From SAR92 clade bacterium H455 (GTDB lineage Bacteria; Pseudomonadota; Gammaproteobacteria; Pseudomonadales; Porticoccaceae): 64,000 nt of DNA. The position numbers and the translations under genes are program-made. The stretch is taken from NCBI GenBank assembly GCA_024802545.1, contig CP103416.1, positions 186,001 through 250,000 of the forward strand, in the 5' to 3' direction. Shown in pieces: positions 46,476 to 55,258 of this stretch. How positions within the stretch are numbered: position 1 is the stretch's first letter; each line of letters opens with the position of its first letter. The notes under the pieces were generated by a model. It was not told the DNA's origin. It saw only the letters and a list, made by a program, of their open reading frames with translations, and did no database searches.

Positions 46476-46504
46476 TGCAAATGATTTTGGCGGGCACATT
46501 TGCA
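46476..46504. promoter_or_regulatory. Inverted repeat upstream of the cox promoter (possible operator)
   Basis: TGCAAATG (46476-46483) and CATTTGCA (46497-46504) are perfect 8-bp arms whose centres are 21 bp apart, two helical turns. The repeat ends about 46 bp before the -10 box, a position typical of activators. The 323-bp gap 46328-46650 otherwise holds the promoter and nothing else I can support. Confidence 0.4.
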
Positions 46505-46549
46505 AAACGCAATTCAGACTCTAATACAGTAGTGAAAAGAGGTTTGCTT

Positions 46550-46558
46550 TGCTATACT
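46550..46558 (+). promoter_or_regulatory. Extended -10 promoter of the cox operon
   Basis: TGCTATACT is an extended -10 element (TGnTATACT). The -35 region is poor, consistent with an activator-dependent promoter. The inferred transcript start is near 46565, leaving a leader of about 86 bases before coxB. Confidence 0.5.
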
Positions 46559-46650
46559 GCCGCCGCTTTTCGCCCACCTGATTTCAGATCTGGGACCAAC
46601 TCGAAAAGCACGAGCTTAAAAAAGTCATAATTACCACGGAGAAACAAGCG

Positions 46651-47796
46651 ATGTTGAAAAGAGCGCAAGCACTTTTCTTGAGTCTATTGAGCCTTGTTGT
46701 TTTATTGCCCATAGCGGGCAGTGCATTGGCTGAAAGTTCAGCTAGCCAACTCAATATGCCCCAAGGTGTCACCGAAGTCAGCCAAGCAGCTTATGACATT
46801 CACATGATCATGATCTGGGTCTGTACTGTTATAGGTATCGGTGTTTTTGGTTTTATGTTTTACGTGATGTATGCACACCGCAAATCTCGTGGTGCAGTAG
46901 CAGAAAACTTTCATGAACATTTAGGTGTTGAGTTGCTTTGGACTATAGTCCCGACAATTATTCTGATTGTTATGGCCTTCCCGGCGACTACAGCACTGTT
47001 AAAAGTCTACGACACAGACAACCCAGATATCGAAATTAAGATTACTGGCTATCAGTGGAAGTGGCAGTATGAGTATCTCGGCGAAGGCGTTAAGTTCATG
47101 AGTGAACTGCGCACCTCTGACGACGAAGTTTATGGTCGTGAACCCAAAGGTGAGCACTACCTTCGTGAAGTCACCGAGCCATTGGTTCTTCCTGTAGGCA
47201 AGAAGATTCGCTTCCTGGTAACCGGCAATGACGTAATTCACTCCTGGTGGGTTCCCGATTTTGGCGTCAAGCGCGATGCGGTCCCAGGACTGTTTACCGC
47301 TGGTTGGGCTAAGACGGACAAGCCAGGCACCTATGTCGGTGAGTGTACCGAGCTGTGCGGACAGGGCCACGCCTTTATGCCAGTAGTTGTAGAAGTTAAA
47401 GAACAAGCTGAATACGACGCATGGTTGGCCAACAAGAAAGCTGAAGCAGTCGAGTACGCTTCCACTATCGGTAAAGAGTGGACAGCTGAAGAGCTGATGA
47501 CCAAAGGCGAAGGCGTCTACCTGCAGAGTTGTGCAGGTTGTCACCAAGCTGACGGCGGCGGCATTCCCGGCGTATTCCCAGCAATCAAAGGCAGCCCAAT
47601 CGCCCTGGGACCTCAAATAGGCCACATTGCAGTATTGATCGACGGTGTTCCCGGCTCAGCTATGCAGTCATTTGCTGACCAGCTCTCCGAAGTCAATATA
47701 GCTGCGGTTATTCACTATCAGCGAAATGCTTGGGGCAACGATGTTGGCGATGTAACTCAGCCAATTGATGTTCTCAACTACAAGCAAAGCAAATAA
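46651..47796 (+). CDS. coxB: Cytochrome c oxidase subunit II with fused cytochrome c domain
   Basis: Electron-entry subunit of an aa3/caa3-type oxidase, 381 residues. A signal peptide (about 1-27, cleaved after ALA) is followed by two membrane helices (about 50-72 and 93-117). The periplasmic CuA site shows His197, Cys232, Cys236, His240 and Met243 within GECTELCGQGHAFMP. A C-terminal cytochrome c domain carries CAGCH at 294-298. The fused heme suggests electrons arrive from a cytochrome such as the c4 encoded at 61645. First gene of the cluster, 14 bp before coxA. Confidence 0.97.
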   Translation: MLKRAQALFLSLLSLVVLLPIAGSALAESSASQLNMPQGVTEVSQAAYDIHMIMIWVCTVIGIGVFGFMFYVMYAHRKSRGAVAENFHEHLGVELLWTIVPTIILIVMAFPATTALLKVYDTDNPDIEIKITGYQWKWQYEYLGEGVKFMSELRTSDDEVYGREPKGEHYLREVTEPLVLPVGKKIRFLVTGNDVIHSWWVPDFGVKRDAVPGLFTAGWAKTDKPGTYVGECTELCGQGHAFMPVVVEVKEQAEYDAWLANKKAEAVEYASTIGKEWTAEELMTKGEGVYLQSCAGCHQADGGGIPGVFPAIKGSPIALGPQIGHIAVLIDGVPGSAMQSFADQLSEVNIAAVIHYQRNAWGNDVGDVTQPIDVLNYKQSK

Positions 47797-47810
47797 GGGA
47801 GATTAGATAA

Positions 47811-49385
47811 ATGGCACATGGTCCCGCAACATTGGCAGACGGCTGGCGCGCATATATAAGCCGCTGGGTATTTACGACCAATCACAAAGACATCGGTACA
47901 CTGTACCTCTGGTTTAGCTTTGCAATGTTCTTGATGGGCGGCGCTTTCGCGATGGTTATTCGCGCAGAGTTGTTCCAGCCAGGCATGCAGTTAATTAGAC
48001 CTGAATTTTTTAACCAGATGACCACCATGCACGGCTTGGTAATGGTCTTCGGCGCAATTATGCCGGCCTTCGTTGGCTTAGCTAACTGGATGATTCCGCT
48101 GATGATCGGGGCGCCAGATATGGCGCTTCCACGTATGAACAACCTGAGTTTTTGGATCCTGCCTTTCGCGTTTGCGATCCTGACGTCAACGTTGTTTATG
48201 GAAGGCGGCGGTCCAAACTTCGGCTGGACTTTCTACGCGCCGCTGTCGACGACTTACGCACCGGAATCGGTTAACTTCTTTATTTTCGCAATCCATATTA
48301 TGGGCGCCTCATCTATAATGGGCTCGATTAATATTATCGCTACTGTAATGAACATGCGCGCCCCCGGCATGACTTACATGAAGATGCCGCTATTTGTATG
48401 GACCTGGGTAATCACAGCATTCTTGTTAGTTGCTGTAATGCCAGTTCTTGCCGGTGCAGTAACCATGATGTTGATGGATATTAACTTCGGTACTAGCTTC
48501 TTTGATGCTGCTGGTGGCGGTGACCCAGTATTGTTCCAGCACGTATTCTGGTTCTTTGGTCACCCAGAGGTTTACATCATTATTTTGCCAGCCTTTGGTG
48601 TTGTATCGCAGATTATCCCAACCTTCAGCCGCAAGCCGCTGTTTGGGTACTCGTCGATGGTTTACGCCACGGCAGCGATCGCCTTTTTGTCCTTCGTAGT
48701 TTGGGCCCACCACATGTTCACTGTGGGTATGCCAATCGCCGGTGAACTGTACTTTATGTACGCCACTATGCTGATTGCTGTGCCAACAGGTGTGAAGGTG
48801 TTTAACTGGATCACCACCATGTACAAAGGTTCACTGACCTTTGAAACCCCAATGCTATTCAGTATCGCCTTTGTGATTCTGTTTACCTTTGGTGGCTTCA
48901 CTGGCTTGATGTTGTCGATTGCGGCTGCTGACATGCAGTATCACGACACCTACTTTGTTGTTGCTCACTTCCATTACGTAATGGTTGCAGGTGCAGTCTT
49001 TAGCGGCACAGCTGCTATCTACTACTGGCTACCAAAGTGGTGTGGAAAGATGTACAACGAAACCATGGGTCAGGTGCAGTTCTGGGTTGCCTTTATCGGC
49101 TTTAATATTGCCTTTATGCCACAGCACTTCTTGGGTCTAGCCGGTATGCCACGTCGCTACGCCGACTACGGCCTACAGTTTGCTGACTGGAACATGGTCT
49201 CTAGTATTGGAGCCTTTATCTATGGTGGCGCGCAGATAATGTTGTTATACAACGTCATCGCGACAATCCGCAATGGTAAGCCAACTACCGAAGAAAAGAC
49301 CTGGGAAGGTGCCGAAGGACTGGAGTGGACTGTCCCATCACCAGCGCCTTACCATACGTTCGCAAAACCCCCCGAGTTTAAGTAG
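47811..49385 (+). CDS. coxA: Cytochrome c oxidase subunit I
   Basis: Catalytic subunit with heme a and the heme a3-CuB center, 524 residues and twelve membrane helices. Ligand regions: MTTMHGLVMVF (heme a His), FGHPEVYIIILP with CuB His, the cross-linked Tyr and the type A1 Glu, AHHMFTVGMP (two CuB His) and VAHFHYVMVAGA (heme a3 and heme a His). The K-channel Lys lies in PTGVKVFNW. It requires heme A, yet ctaA is missing from this cluster. Confidence 0.98.
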   Translation: MAHGPATLADGWRAYISRWVFTTNHKDIGTLYLWFSFAMFLMGGAFAMVIRAELFQPGMQLIRPEFFNQMTTMHGLVMVFGAIMPAFVGLANWMIPLMIGAPDMALPRMNNLSFWILPFAFAILTSTLFMEGGGPNFGWTFYAPLSTTYAPESVNFFIFAIHIMGASSIMGSINIIATVMNMRAPGMTYMKMPLFVWTWVITAFLLVAVMPVLAGAVTMMLMDINFGTSFFDAAGGGDPVLFQHVFWFFGHPEVYIIILPAFGVVSQIIPTFSRKPLFGYSSMVYATAAIAFLSFVVWAHHMFTVGMPIAGELYFMYATMLIAVPTGVKVFNWITTMYKGSLTFETPMLFSIAFVILFTFGGFTGLMLSIAAADMQYHDTYFVVAHFHYVMVAGAVFSGTAAIYYWLPKWCGKMYNETMGQVQFWVAFIGFNIAFMPQHFLGLAGMPRRYADYGLQFADWNMVSSIGAFIYGGAQIMLLYNVIATIRNGKPTTEEKTWEGAEGLEWTVPSPAPYHTFAKPPEFK

Positions 49386-49398
49386 GGGGGCTTAGGTT

Positions 49399-49950
49399 AT
49401 GTCAACGGATGCTTCTAACCGTCGGGTCGTGGTCAAATCGCTTTTTGGTGCGGCCGGTATGTTTGCTTTTGCAATCTTTGTATTACCGCCAATGTATGAC
49501 CTGTTTTGCGAGATCACCGGTCTCGGCGGCAAAACAGGTGATGCGTACACTGCAGTTGATGTCAGAGTTGATACATCGCGCGAGGTCAGAGTTAGATTTG
49601 TGGCCTCAAACAATGCATCCATGCCCTGGATATTTAAGCCTGCAAAAGACAGTGTTGTAGTGCACCCAGGTGAGCCCACAGAGATCACCTACTTTGCCCA
49701 CAACATTACTGACGAAGATATGGTGTCTCAGGCGATACCGAGCTTGGTGCCGAATAATGTGGCAGATTATTTCCACAAGACAGAGTGTTTCTGTTTTGAG
49801 AATCAGCCTCTGGCAGCAGGCGATCAGGCAGACCTTAAACTTATATTTATTATTGATCCGGATTTGCCGGCGGGCGTTAATAGTGTGACGCTCTCCTATA
49901 CAATTTTCGATATTACAGATCGAGCGGCAGATCCAATAGCACAGTTATAG
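49399..49950 (+). CDS. ctaG: Cytochrome c oxidase assembly protein CtaG (Cox11)
   Basis: Membrane-anchored copper chaperone that delivers Cu to the CuB site of subunit I. It has 183 residues: one N-terminal helix (about 16-36) and a periplasmic immunoglobulin-like domain with the copper motif ECFCFENQPLAAG (CFCF). MYDLFCEITGLGGKTG is a typical Cox11 block. It lies between coxA and coxC, as in Pseudomonas. Confidence 0.96.
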   Translation: MSTDASNRRVVVKSLFGAAGMFAFAIFVLPPMYDLFCEITGLGGKTGDAYTAVDVRVDTSREVRVRFVASNNASMPWIFKPAKDSVVVHPGEPTEITYFAHNITDEDMVSQAIPSLVPNNVADYFHKTECFCFENQPLAAGDQADLKLIFIIDPDLPAGVNSVTLSYTIFDITDRAADPIAQL

Positions 49951-49991
49951 TAATTCCCAAGCGCTTGGGAATAACAACACGGAGATAAAAG

Positions 49992-50933
49992 ATGTCAACA
50001 GAAAGCAGCTATTACGTACCCGAGCAGAGCAAACTGCCGATTATCACTGCCACGGGCATGGGATTAATGGCTTATGGCGCCGCGTCTTGGGTTGTCAGTG
50101 GTGGAAGTATGATCTTCACTGCCGGCCTGATCATTATGGCCGTGGTGATGTTTAAGTGGTGGAGCATAGTTATTGATGAAAATATGCGCGGCTTGGCAAA
50201 TGATCAGCTCAAGCGCTCTTATGTTCTGGGTATGCTGTGGTTTATCTTCTCAGAAGTAATGTTCTTTGCAGCGTTCTTTGGTGCCCTTTTCTACCTGCGA
50301 GTGATTGTAAACTCCTGGTTGGGTGGTGATGCGGCTGTTGGCATATTTGACGATACCCCTACCGACGCTGCTGTTGCCAACAATGCTATCCTTTGGCCCG
50401 GCTATGAAGCCGAGTGGCCGCCGATGATCACTCCTGATCAGGCGGCAAATGGTGACAATGCAGTTTTTAAGGGTCCCGACGAAGCGATGAGCTTTCCAGG
50501 TTGGGCCAAGTTGTTAGGCTGGTTGCCACTGTGGAACACCGTTATTCTAGTGACCTCTAGTATCACTGTTCACATTGCCCACACCGGCCTCAAGAACAAC
50601 AACCGCAAGCAGTTTATCGGTTGGTTGGCGCTGTCAGTATTGCTTGGCATGATCTTCCTGGTACTTCAGGTTGAAGAATACGTTCATGCATACCAGCACA
50701 TGGGTCTCACCCTAGAGTCTGGTATCTACGGAACTACCTTCTTCATGTTGACCGGCTTTCACGGCGCTCACGTAACCCTGGGAACCATCATGCTATTGAT
50801 TGCCTTGCTTCGTGCAATCAAAGGGCACTTTAGCAATGAAGATCAGTTCGGCTTTGAAGCTGCATCCTGGTACTGGCACTTTGTTGATGTTGTCTGGATC
50901 CTATTGTTTTTTGTAGTCTATGTATTCGACTAG
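49992..50933 (+). CDS. coxC: Cytochrome c oxidase subunit III
   Basis: Seven-helix structural subunit, 313 residues. FHGAHVTLGTIMLLIAL, QVEEYVHAY and the C-terminal FVDVVWILLFFVVYV are family hallmarks. A longer-than-usual polar insert at about 100-165 (including WPGYEAEWPPMITPD) resembles those of other gammaproteobacteria. A strong terminator follows, ending the coxB-coxA-ctaG-coxC unit. Confidence 0.97.
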   Translation: MSTESSYYVPEQSKLPIITATGMGLMAYGAASWVVSGGSMIFTAGLIIMAVVMFKWWSIVIDENMRGLANDQLKRSYVLGMLWFIFSEVMFFAAFFGALFYLRVIVNSWLGGDAAVGIFDDTPTDAAVANNAILWPGYEAEWPPMITPDQAANGDNAVFKGPDEAMSFPGWAKLLGWLPLWNTVILVTSSITVHIAHTGLKNNNRKQFIGWLALSVLLGMIFLVLQVEEYVHAYQHMGLTLESGIYGTTFFMLTGFHGAHVTLGTIMLLIALLRAIKGHFSNEDQFGFEAASWYWHFVDVVWILLFFVVYVFD

Positions 50934-50953
50934 AAAGAATTTCGCGAGACGTA

Positions 50954-50986
50954 AAAAACGGCCAGGCAAATTGCCTGGCCGTTTTT
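50954..50986. terminator. Bidirectional terminator after coxC
   Basis: A 16-bp perfect inverted repeat (AAAAACGGCCAGGCAA and its complement) flanks one central base and carries A- and T-runs at its ends. It can serve coxC (+) and the converging DUF2909 gene (-). Confidence 0.92.
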
Positions 50987-51030
50987 GTTTGTAGTTTGGC
51001 TCTGCAGCTTTTGCTTTTTAAGACTAGATA

Positions 51031-51306
51031 CTAAGGCTTCGGAGCCGCAGGAGCTGTTGGAATAGAAGGTGCAACATTCTCTGGGTGCAGTTGTTTGTCC
51101 CATGGAGCCTGACTTTTGATCTGTCCGGTGTAGGCGCCGTATACTATGGTGCCGATTAACATCACAGCAAGAGTGACACGCAGGCCCAGGGCATAGAGTA
51201 GACGTTTTTTATTGTTGCCTCCAAGATCCTTGACTAGAAAGTTTAGGCCACCAAACAGGCTGGCTATGAGGGCGATGAGCAGTATAAGCATTAGGGTCTT
51301 GAGCAT
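51031..51306 (-). CDS. DUF2909-type twin-transmembrane protein
   Basis: A 91-residue protein with two membrane helices (about 3-24 and 40-62) separated by KDLGGNNKKRLLYALG, followed by a Pro/Ala-rich tail (ending PTAPAAPKP). A small protein of this kind lies in opposite orientation between coxC and SURF1 in Pseudomonas as well, suggesting a link to the oxidase. No function is established to my knowledge. It is divergent from SURF1 with a 45-bp gap. Confidence 0.82.
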   Translation of the reverse strand: MLKTLMLILLIALIASLFGGLNFLVKDLGGNNKKRLLYALGLRVTLAVMLIGTIVYGAYTGQIKSQAPWDKQLHPENVAPSIPTAPAAPKP

Positions 51307-51351
51307 AGTGGTCTCGGGTTAAAGATAATAGAAAGTGGAATTTAAACATAA

Positions 51352-52140
51352 ATGAACGCTGACCCACATCTTAACGCGGAAACCTTTGCTTGGCAGCCAA
51401 ATGCCAAGTTATTGTTCCTCGTGCTGTTAATGATGCCACTGTTAATCAGCTTGGGTTACTGGCAGTTGGATCGAGCTCAAGATAAGCGCGAGATACTGGC
51501 CGAGTTTAAGGCTAACCAAGAGTCACAGCCGGTGGGATTTGAACTGCTGGATACGAGTAAAAATCTGCAGTATAGGCAGGTTCAATTTGTCGGTGAACTA
51601 GATGCATCACGACGTGTTTTGCTGGATAATCGCGTCCGCAATGGCAGGCCCGGCTACGAGATTTTTGAAGTGCTCAGTCTTGTTGAGGGTGATGCTAGCC
51701 GATTAAAGATATTGGTTAACCGCGGCTGGGTCCAGGGGTCACTGGATCGCAATGAGCTACCTGAAATCGAGCCGGTGATAGGTAAGGTACAGGTGCGCGG
51801 ATCACTCTATAAGGTTTTGCGCGGCGGTCTGCAGTTAGATGATGGGGTCCGTGTCGTTGAGAATTGGCCGGGACGCGTAGGCTGGATTTCCACCGAGCGT
51901 GCCGAAGAAATTTTTGCCAATGAATTTTTTTCCTACCAACTGCGGTTGGATAGCGATTCAGTTGGTGCATTAACCACTGGTTGGCCGACAGTGTCGGTTC
52001 AGCCGGAGAAGCATACAGCCTATGCAGTACAGTGGTTTGTTATGGCGTTGGTGTTGTTGTTACTCACTATCAATGCGAACTCAAACCTCGCGGCATGGTT
52101 CAAATTTAAAATGGCAAAAACAGAGAGTGAAGCTTTATGA
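51352..52140 (+). CDS. SURF1-family cytochrome c oxidase assembly protein
   Basis: Membrane protein of 262 residues with two helices near the ends (about 20-38 and 223-243) enclosing a periplasmic domain, the SURF1 layout. It contains LGYWQLDRAQDKREIL and VLLDNRVRNGRPGYEI, LVNRGWVQGS, conserved SURF1 blocks. It is thought to help insert heme A into subunit I. The stop overlaps the next start (ATGA). Confidence 0.94.
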   Translation: MNADPHLNAETFAWQPNAKLLFLVLLMMPLLISLGYWQLDRAQDKREILAEFKANQESQPVGFELLDTSKNLQYRQVQFVGELDASRRVLLDNRVRNGRPGYEIFEVLSLVEGDASRLKILVNRGWVQGSLDRNELPEIEPVIGKVQVRGSLYKVLRGGLQLDDGVRVVENWPGRVGWISTERAEEIFANEFFSYQLRLDSDSVGALTTGWPTVSVQPEKHTAYAVQWFVMALVLLLLTINANSNLAAWFKFKMAKTESEAL

Positions 52141-52754
52141 GTGACGCGCAGACAACCCAAGGCCCCCGCAACCGCGGCATGAAAATCCAGATTTGGATTA
52201 TGTTGATCATGGTTGGCGGTGTAATGGTCGCTGGCACATTGATGCAGCCCAAGTCAGAAGAGGATCGACAGCAATTGATGGCCACCTTAGGTACCACTAA
52301 TCAGGGTCAACTGGTTAAGCCTGCGGTGGATGCTCGCACAGTATTCCCTGCCAACCCCAATAGAGCCGAAAAGTGGAAGATTGTTGTGGCTGGCGGTGAC
52401 AGCTGTGATGCTGCCTGTAACCAGGTGATTTTAGATACCCGTTCGGTTCACATATTAATGGGTAAATTAGTCCGTCGAGCTGAGCGTGTATACCTCGCCA
52501 ATGCCGAGCAATTGCAGCAGCAGGAATTTGACGATCTCAGCTTGGCTCACCCGCATTTAACTATTCAAACCACAGGTTTGAATGAGTTTACACAGTTGTT
52601 GAAAAACACCTCAGCAGAATGGGACATGGCCGACACCCGTTACTTTGTGGTGACCCCCGATGCTGAGGTTATTCTCTACTACACCCAAGACGATGATGTT
52701 ATGGGGTTGCTAGAAGATATGAAGCACTTGCTAAAATATTCACCAGATCGTTAA
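52137..52754 (+). CDS. Membrane-anchored Sco/thioredoxin-like protein of the cox cluster
   Basis: A 205-residue protein with one N-terminal helix (about 16-36) and a periplasmic domain containing SCDAACNQVILDTRSVH. The CxxxC (Cys90, Cys94) mirrors the copper-binding pair of Sco proteins, but I see no matching third His ligand. A similar gene lies between SURF1 and ctaA in Pseudomonas. Function in oxidase assembly is inferred from context. After it, where ctaA is expected, there are only 74 bp before ctaB. Confidence 0.75.
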   Translation: MSDAQTTQGPRNRGMKIQIWIMLIMVGGVMVAGTLMQPKSEEDRQQLMATLGTTNQGQLVKPAVDARTVFPANPNRAEKWKIVVAGGDSCDAACNQVILDTRSVHILMGKLVRRAERVYLANAEQLQQQEFDDLSLAHPHLTIQTTGLNEFTQLLKNTSAEWDMADTRYFVVTPDAEVILYYTQDDDVMGLLEDMKHLLKYSPDR

Positions 52755-52828
52755 TCAACAGGCCTTTAATTACGCGACCGTCAATCACGAGATTTTAATC
52801 AACAGATAGGCCTCTGGAGCTGAAGTAT

Positions 52829-53734
52829 ATGCAACAAACTGAATTAGAAACAACCGGCGTAAGCTGGCGCGACTACCTAGAGTTGTGCAAGCCTAACGTG
52901 GTTGCGCTAATGATTCTGACCTCCCTGATCGGCATGCTCTTGGCCACTGATGGGTTCGTCTCTCTGGATGTTTTGATTCTGGGTAATCTGGGTATCGCTC
53001 TCTGCGCCGGCTCGGCCGCTGCGGTAAATCATATTGTCGATCGCAAGATTGACGACACCATGGCCCGTACCCACAACCGCCCTATTGCCCGTGGCCGCAT
53101 TCAGCCCAATGAGGCGATTATGTTTGCCGCTCTGACCGGCTTGGCGGGAATGGTTATCTTGCTGGTATTTATCAACCAGATTACCGCTTGGCTGACCCTG
53201 GCTTCATCGATTGGCTATGCCTTTGTTTACACCATGTATCTAAAGCGTGCGACGCCACAGAATATTGTGATTGGTGGTTTGGCTGGCGCAGCGCCGCCGC
53301 TGCTGGGGTGGACTGCTGTTACTGGTGATGTGCACTATAACGCCCTCCTGCTAGTACTGATTATCTACGCTTGGACCCCTCCGCATTTTTGGGCCCTTGC
53401 GATCCACCGCAAAGACGATTACGCCAAAGCCAAGATCCCCATGCTGCCGGTGACCCATGGCGAGCAATACACCAAGATTAATATAGTGCTCTACACATTG
53501 CTGTTGATTGTGATTACTGTGCTGCCGTTTTTGACGGGCATGTTTGGTCTGTTGTATTTGGCCGGTGCTCTGATCTTAGGTGCAGGCTTCCTGTATTGGT
53601 CGCTGGTAATGCTCTATGGCCAGGATGATGAGTCGGGCATGAAGACCTTTAAGTATTCGATTACCTACTTGATGCTGTTGTTTGTGATTATGTTGCTCGA
53701 TCACTACCTTATAGAGAGCACACCGATTATTTAA
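52829..53734 (+). CDS. ctaB: Protoheme IX farnesyltransferase (heme O synthase)
   Basis: UbiA-family prenyltransferase that adds a farnesyl group to heme B. It has 301 residues and about nine helices. The two Asp-rich motifs appear as NHIVDRKIDDTMARTHNRP (about 67-85) and AIHRKDDYAKAKIPMLPV. The block ARTHNRP is diagnostic. Its product heme O must be oxidised by CtaA to make heme A; that gene is not in the window. The same protein is called CyoE in the bo3 oxidase system. Confidence 0.97.
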   Translation: MQQTELETTGVSWRDYLELCKPNVVALMILTSLIGMLLATDGFVSLDVLILGNLGIALCAGSAAAVNHIVDRKIDDTMARTHNRPIARGRIQPNEAIMFAALTGLAGMVILLVFINQITAWLTLASSIGYAFVYTMYLKRATPQNIVIGGLAGAAPPLLGWTAVTGDVHYNALLLVLIIYAWTPPHFWALAIHRKDDYAKAKIPMLPVTHGEQYTKINIVLYTLLLIVITVLPFLTGMFGLLYLAGALILGAGFLYWSLVMLYGQDDESGMKTFKYSITYLMLLFVIMLLDHYLIESTPII

Positions 53735-53736
53735 CG

Positions 53737-53767
53737 GGCTGCCTCGGTTGCCGTCACAGCCTTTTTT
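53737..53767 (+). terminator. Possible terminator after ctaB
   Basis: GGCTG and CAGCC arms with an inner CGG-TTG-CCG stem, followed by TTTTTT. The stem is short, so termination is uncertain. Confidence 0.45.
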
Positions 53768-53818
53768 AGCCGCGGGCACTTTTTAGCTGCGGGCACTTTT
53801 TTCGCCACGGGCGCCTTT
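53761..53818. repeat. Three imperfect tandem repeats (17-18 bp) before sco
   Basis: CTTTTTTAGCCGCGGGCA, CTTTTTAGCTGCGGGCA and CTTTTTTCGCCACGGGCG follow each other directly, between ctaB and sco. Each unit is a T-run plus a GC-rich block. They could be slippage products of a terminator tail. No coding function is seen. Confidence 0.7.
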
Positions 53819-53831
53819 GGAGAACAGTATC

Positions 53832-54476
53832 ATGAAGCAACAAACCGGTATTAAATTGACCGTCTTGGTTATCCTCTGCTTTATCGTTTTGGTGATCTTT
53901 GGTTTTGCCTGGAAGATGCGTCAGCCGGTACCTATGTCCGCAGAAGACCTGCGGGTCAATGGTGCGATTGAGCTGAGTACGCCGCGGATATTTAGTGACT
54001 TCGACCTGATCGATCACAATGGCGAGCCGTTCACCTTAGAAAATTTTAAAGGTGTCTGGAGCATAGTGTTCTTTGGTTTTACCAACTGTCCCGATATCTG
54101 CCCCACCACCCTTTCGACACTCAATGCCATGTACGAAGATTTGGGTGATAACGAAAAAGAAAACTTACAGATCGTTATGGTTTCTCTGGATCCCGAGCGC
54201 GATACCGTTGAAAAAATGGCCCTCTATGTGCCCTACTTCAACGAAGACTTCATTGGCGTTACCGGCAACCCCTACTCTATTTTGGGGCTCAGTACGCAGC
54301 TCACTATTGCCTACACCAAGGTAGATCTAGGTGACGACAACTACACCGTCGATCACAGTACTCAAGTGGTGTTGATTAATCCCAAGGGTCACTACCATGG
54401 GTTTTTCAAGGCGCCCCACGGGGAAGTGGCTATGCGTCAGACCTGGCGCTCAATTAAAGACTCTTTTCTCCGTTAA
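53832..54476 (+). CDS. SCO1/SenC-family copper chaperone
   Basis: Membrane-anchored thioredoxin-fold protein, 214 residues from the ATG at 53832 (GGAGA upstream); a TTG five codons earlier is possible. One helix (about 8-26) precedes the domain. The copper-binding CPDICP motif (GFTNCPDICPTTL) and the distal His (TVDHSTQVVL) are intact. It supplies copper to CuA of CoxB. The last base pairs overlap the stop of znuB, which converges on it. Confidence 0.95.
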   Translation: MKQQTGIKLTVLVILCFIVLVIFGFAWKMRQPVPMSAEDLRVNGAIELSTPRIFSDFDLIDHNGEPFTLENFKGVWSIVFFGFTNCPDICPTTLSTLNAMYEDLGDNEKENLQIVMVSLDPERDTVEKMALYVPYFNEDFIGVTGNPYSILGLSTQLTIAYTKVDLGDDNYTVDHSTQVVLINPKGHYHGFFKAPHGEVAMRQTWRSIKDSFLR

Positions 54477-55258
54477 CTGCGCTGCTTAAACGCCAGAGAA
54501 AGGGTAAATAGCAATGCGCCACAGACCACTACAGAGGGACCTGCTGGCGTATCGCCATACCAAGACATGGCCAACCCCATCACGACAGTTAACATGGCGA
54601 TCAAGCTTGCCATCACGGCCATCTGCTCAGGTGTTCTGCTCACTCGTCGTGCAGTTGCCGCGGGAATAATCAGCAGCGCCGTAATCAGTAGTACACCAAC
54701 AATTTTCATAGCAATAGCAATCACCAGAGCCGTTATCAACATCAGTGCAGTGCGCACCGCTGAGGTTTTGACGCCCTCAACACTGGCTAACTCCTCATGA
54801 ACTGTAATATTGATCAGAGGTTTCCACAGCCACAGCAGCAGTGCAACTACAGTCCCCGCCACGCCATAGATCATCCAGAGATCATTCTTAGTGGCCGAGA
54901 GCAGGTCGCCAAACAGCAGTGACATCAGGTCGACCCGCACGTCCGGCAGCAGCGAGATCAACACCAGGCCTGTTGCCAGAGCTGAGTGGCTGAGAATGCC
55001 GAGCAGTGTATCCAGAGACAAAATGCCGCGCTGCTCCAGGTAGACCAGCCCTAGCGCTATGAGCATGGGAATGGCGGCCACAGTAATGCTGATATTAATT
55101 CCCAGCAGTACGCCGATGGATACTCCCAATAAGGCTGAGTGGGCCAAAGTGTCACCAAAATAGGCCATGCGTCGCCACACCACAAAACAGCCCAAGGGGC
55201 CAGCCACCAACGCCACCCCCAATCCAGCTAACAGTGCATAGAGAAGAAAATCAGTCAT
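54473..55258 (-). CDS. znuB: Zinc ABC transporter permease ZnuB
   Basis: Membrane permease of the high-affinity zinc importer. The ATG at 55258 gives 261 residues, the E. coli length, with about eight helices. Family blocks: WRRMAYFGDTLAHSALLG (about 26-43) and KIVGVLLITALLIIPAATAR. The open frame extends upstream within znuC but encodes nothing ZnuB-like there. It overlaps the znuC 3' end by 8 bp. Confidence 0.95.
   Translation of the reverse strand: MTDFLLYALLAGLGVALVAGPLGCFVVWRRMAYFGDTLAHSALLGVSIGVLLGINISITVAAIPMLIALGLVYLEQRGILSLDTLLGILSHSALATGLVLISLLPDVRVDLMSLLFGDLLSATKNDLWMIYGVAGTVVALLLWLWKPLINITVHEELASVEGVKTSAVRTALMLITALVIAIAMKIVGVLLITALLIIPAATARRVSRTPEQMAVMASLIAMLTVVMGLAMSWYGDTPAGPSVVVCGALLFTLSLAFKQRS

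Noticed and set aside
46441-46524. Possible 27-residue leader peptide upstream of coxB
   Set aside because: No Shine-Dalgarno, and it lies upstream of the only good promoter, so it would not be in the cox transcript.
46999-47625. Long open frame on the minus strand opposite coxB
   Set aside because: It is a shadow of the coxB coding sequence with no recognisable protein features or ribosome-binding site.
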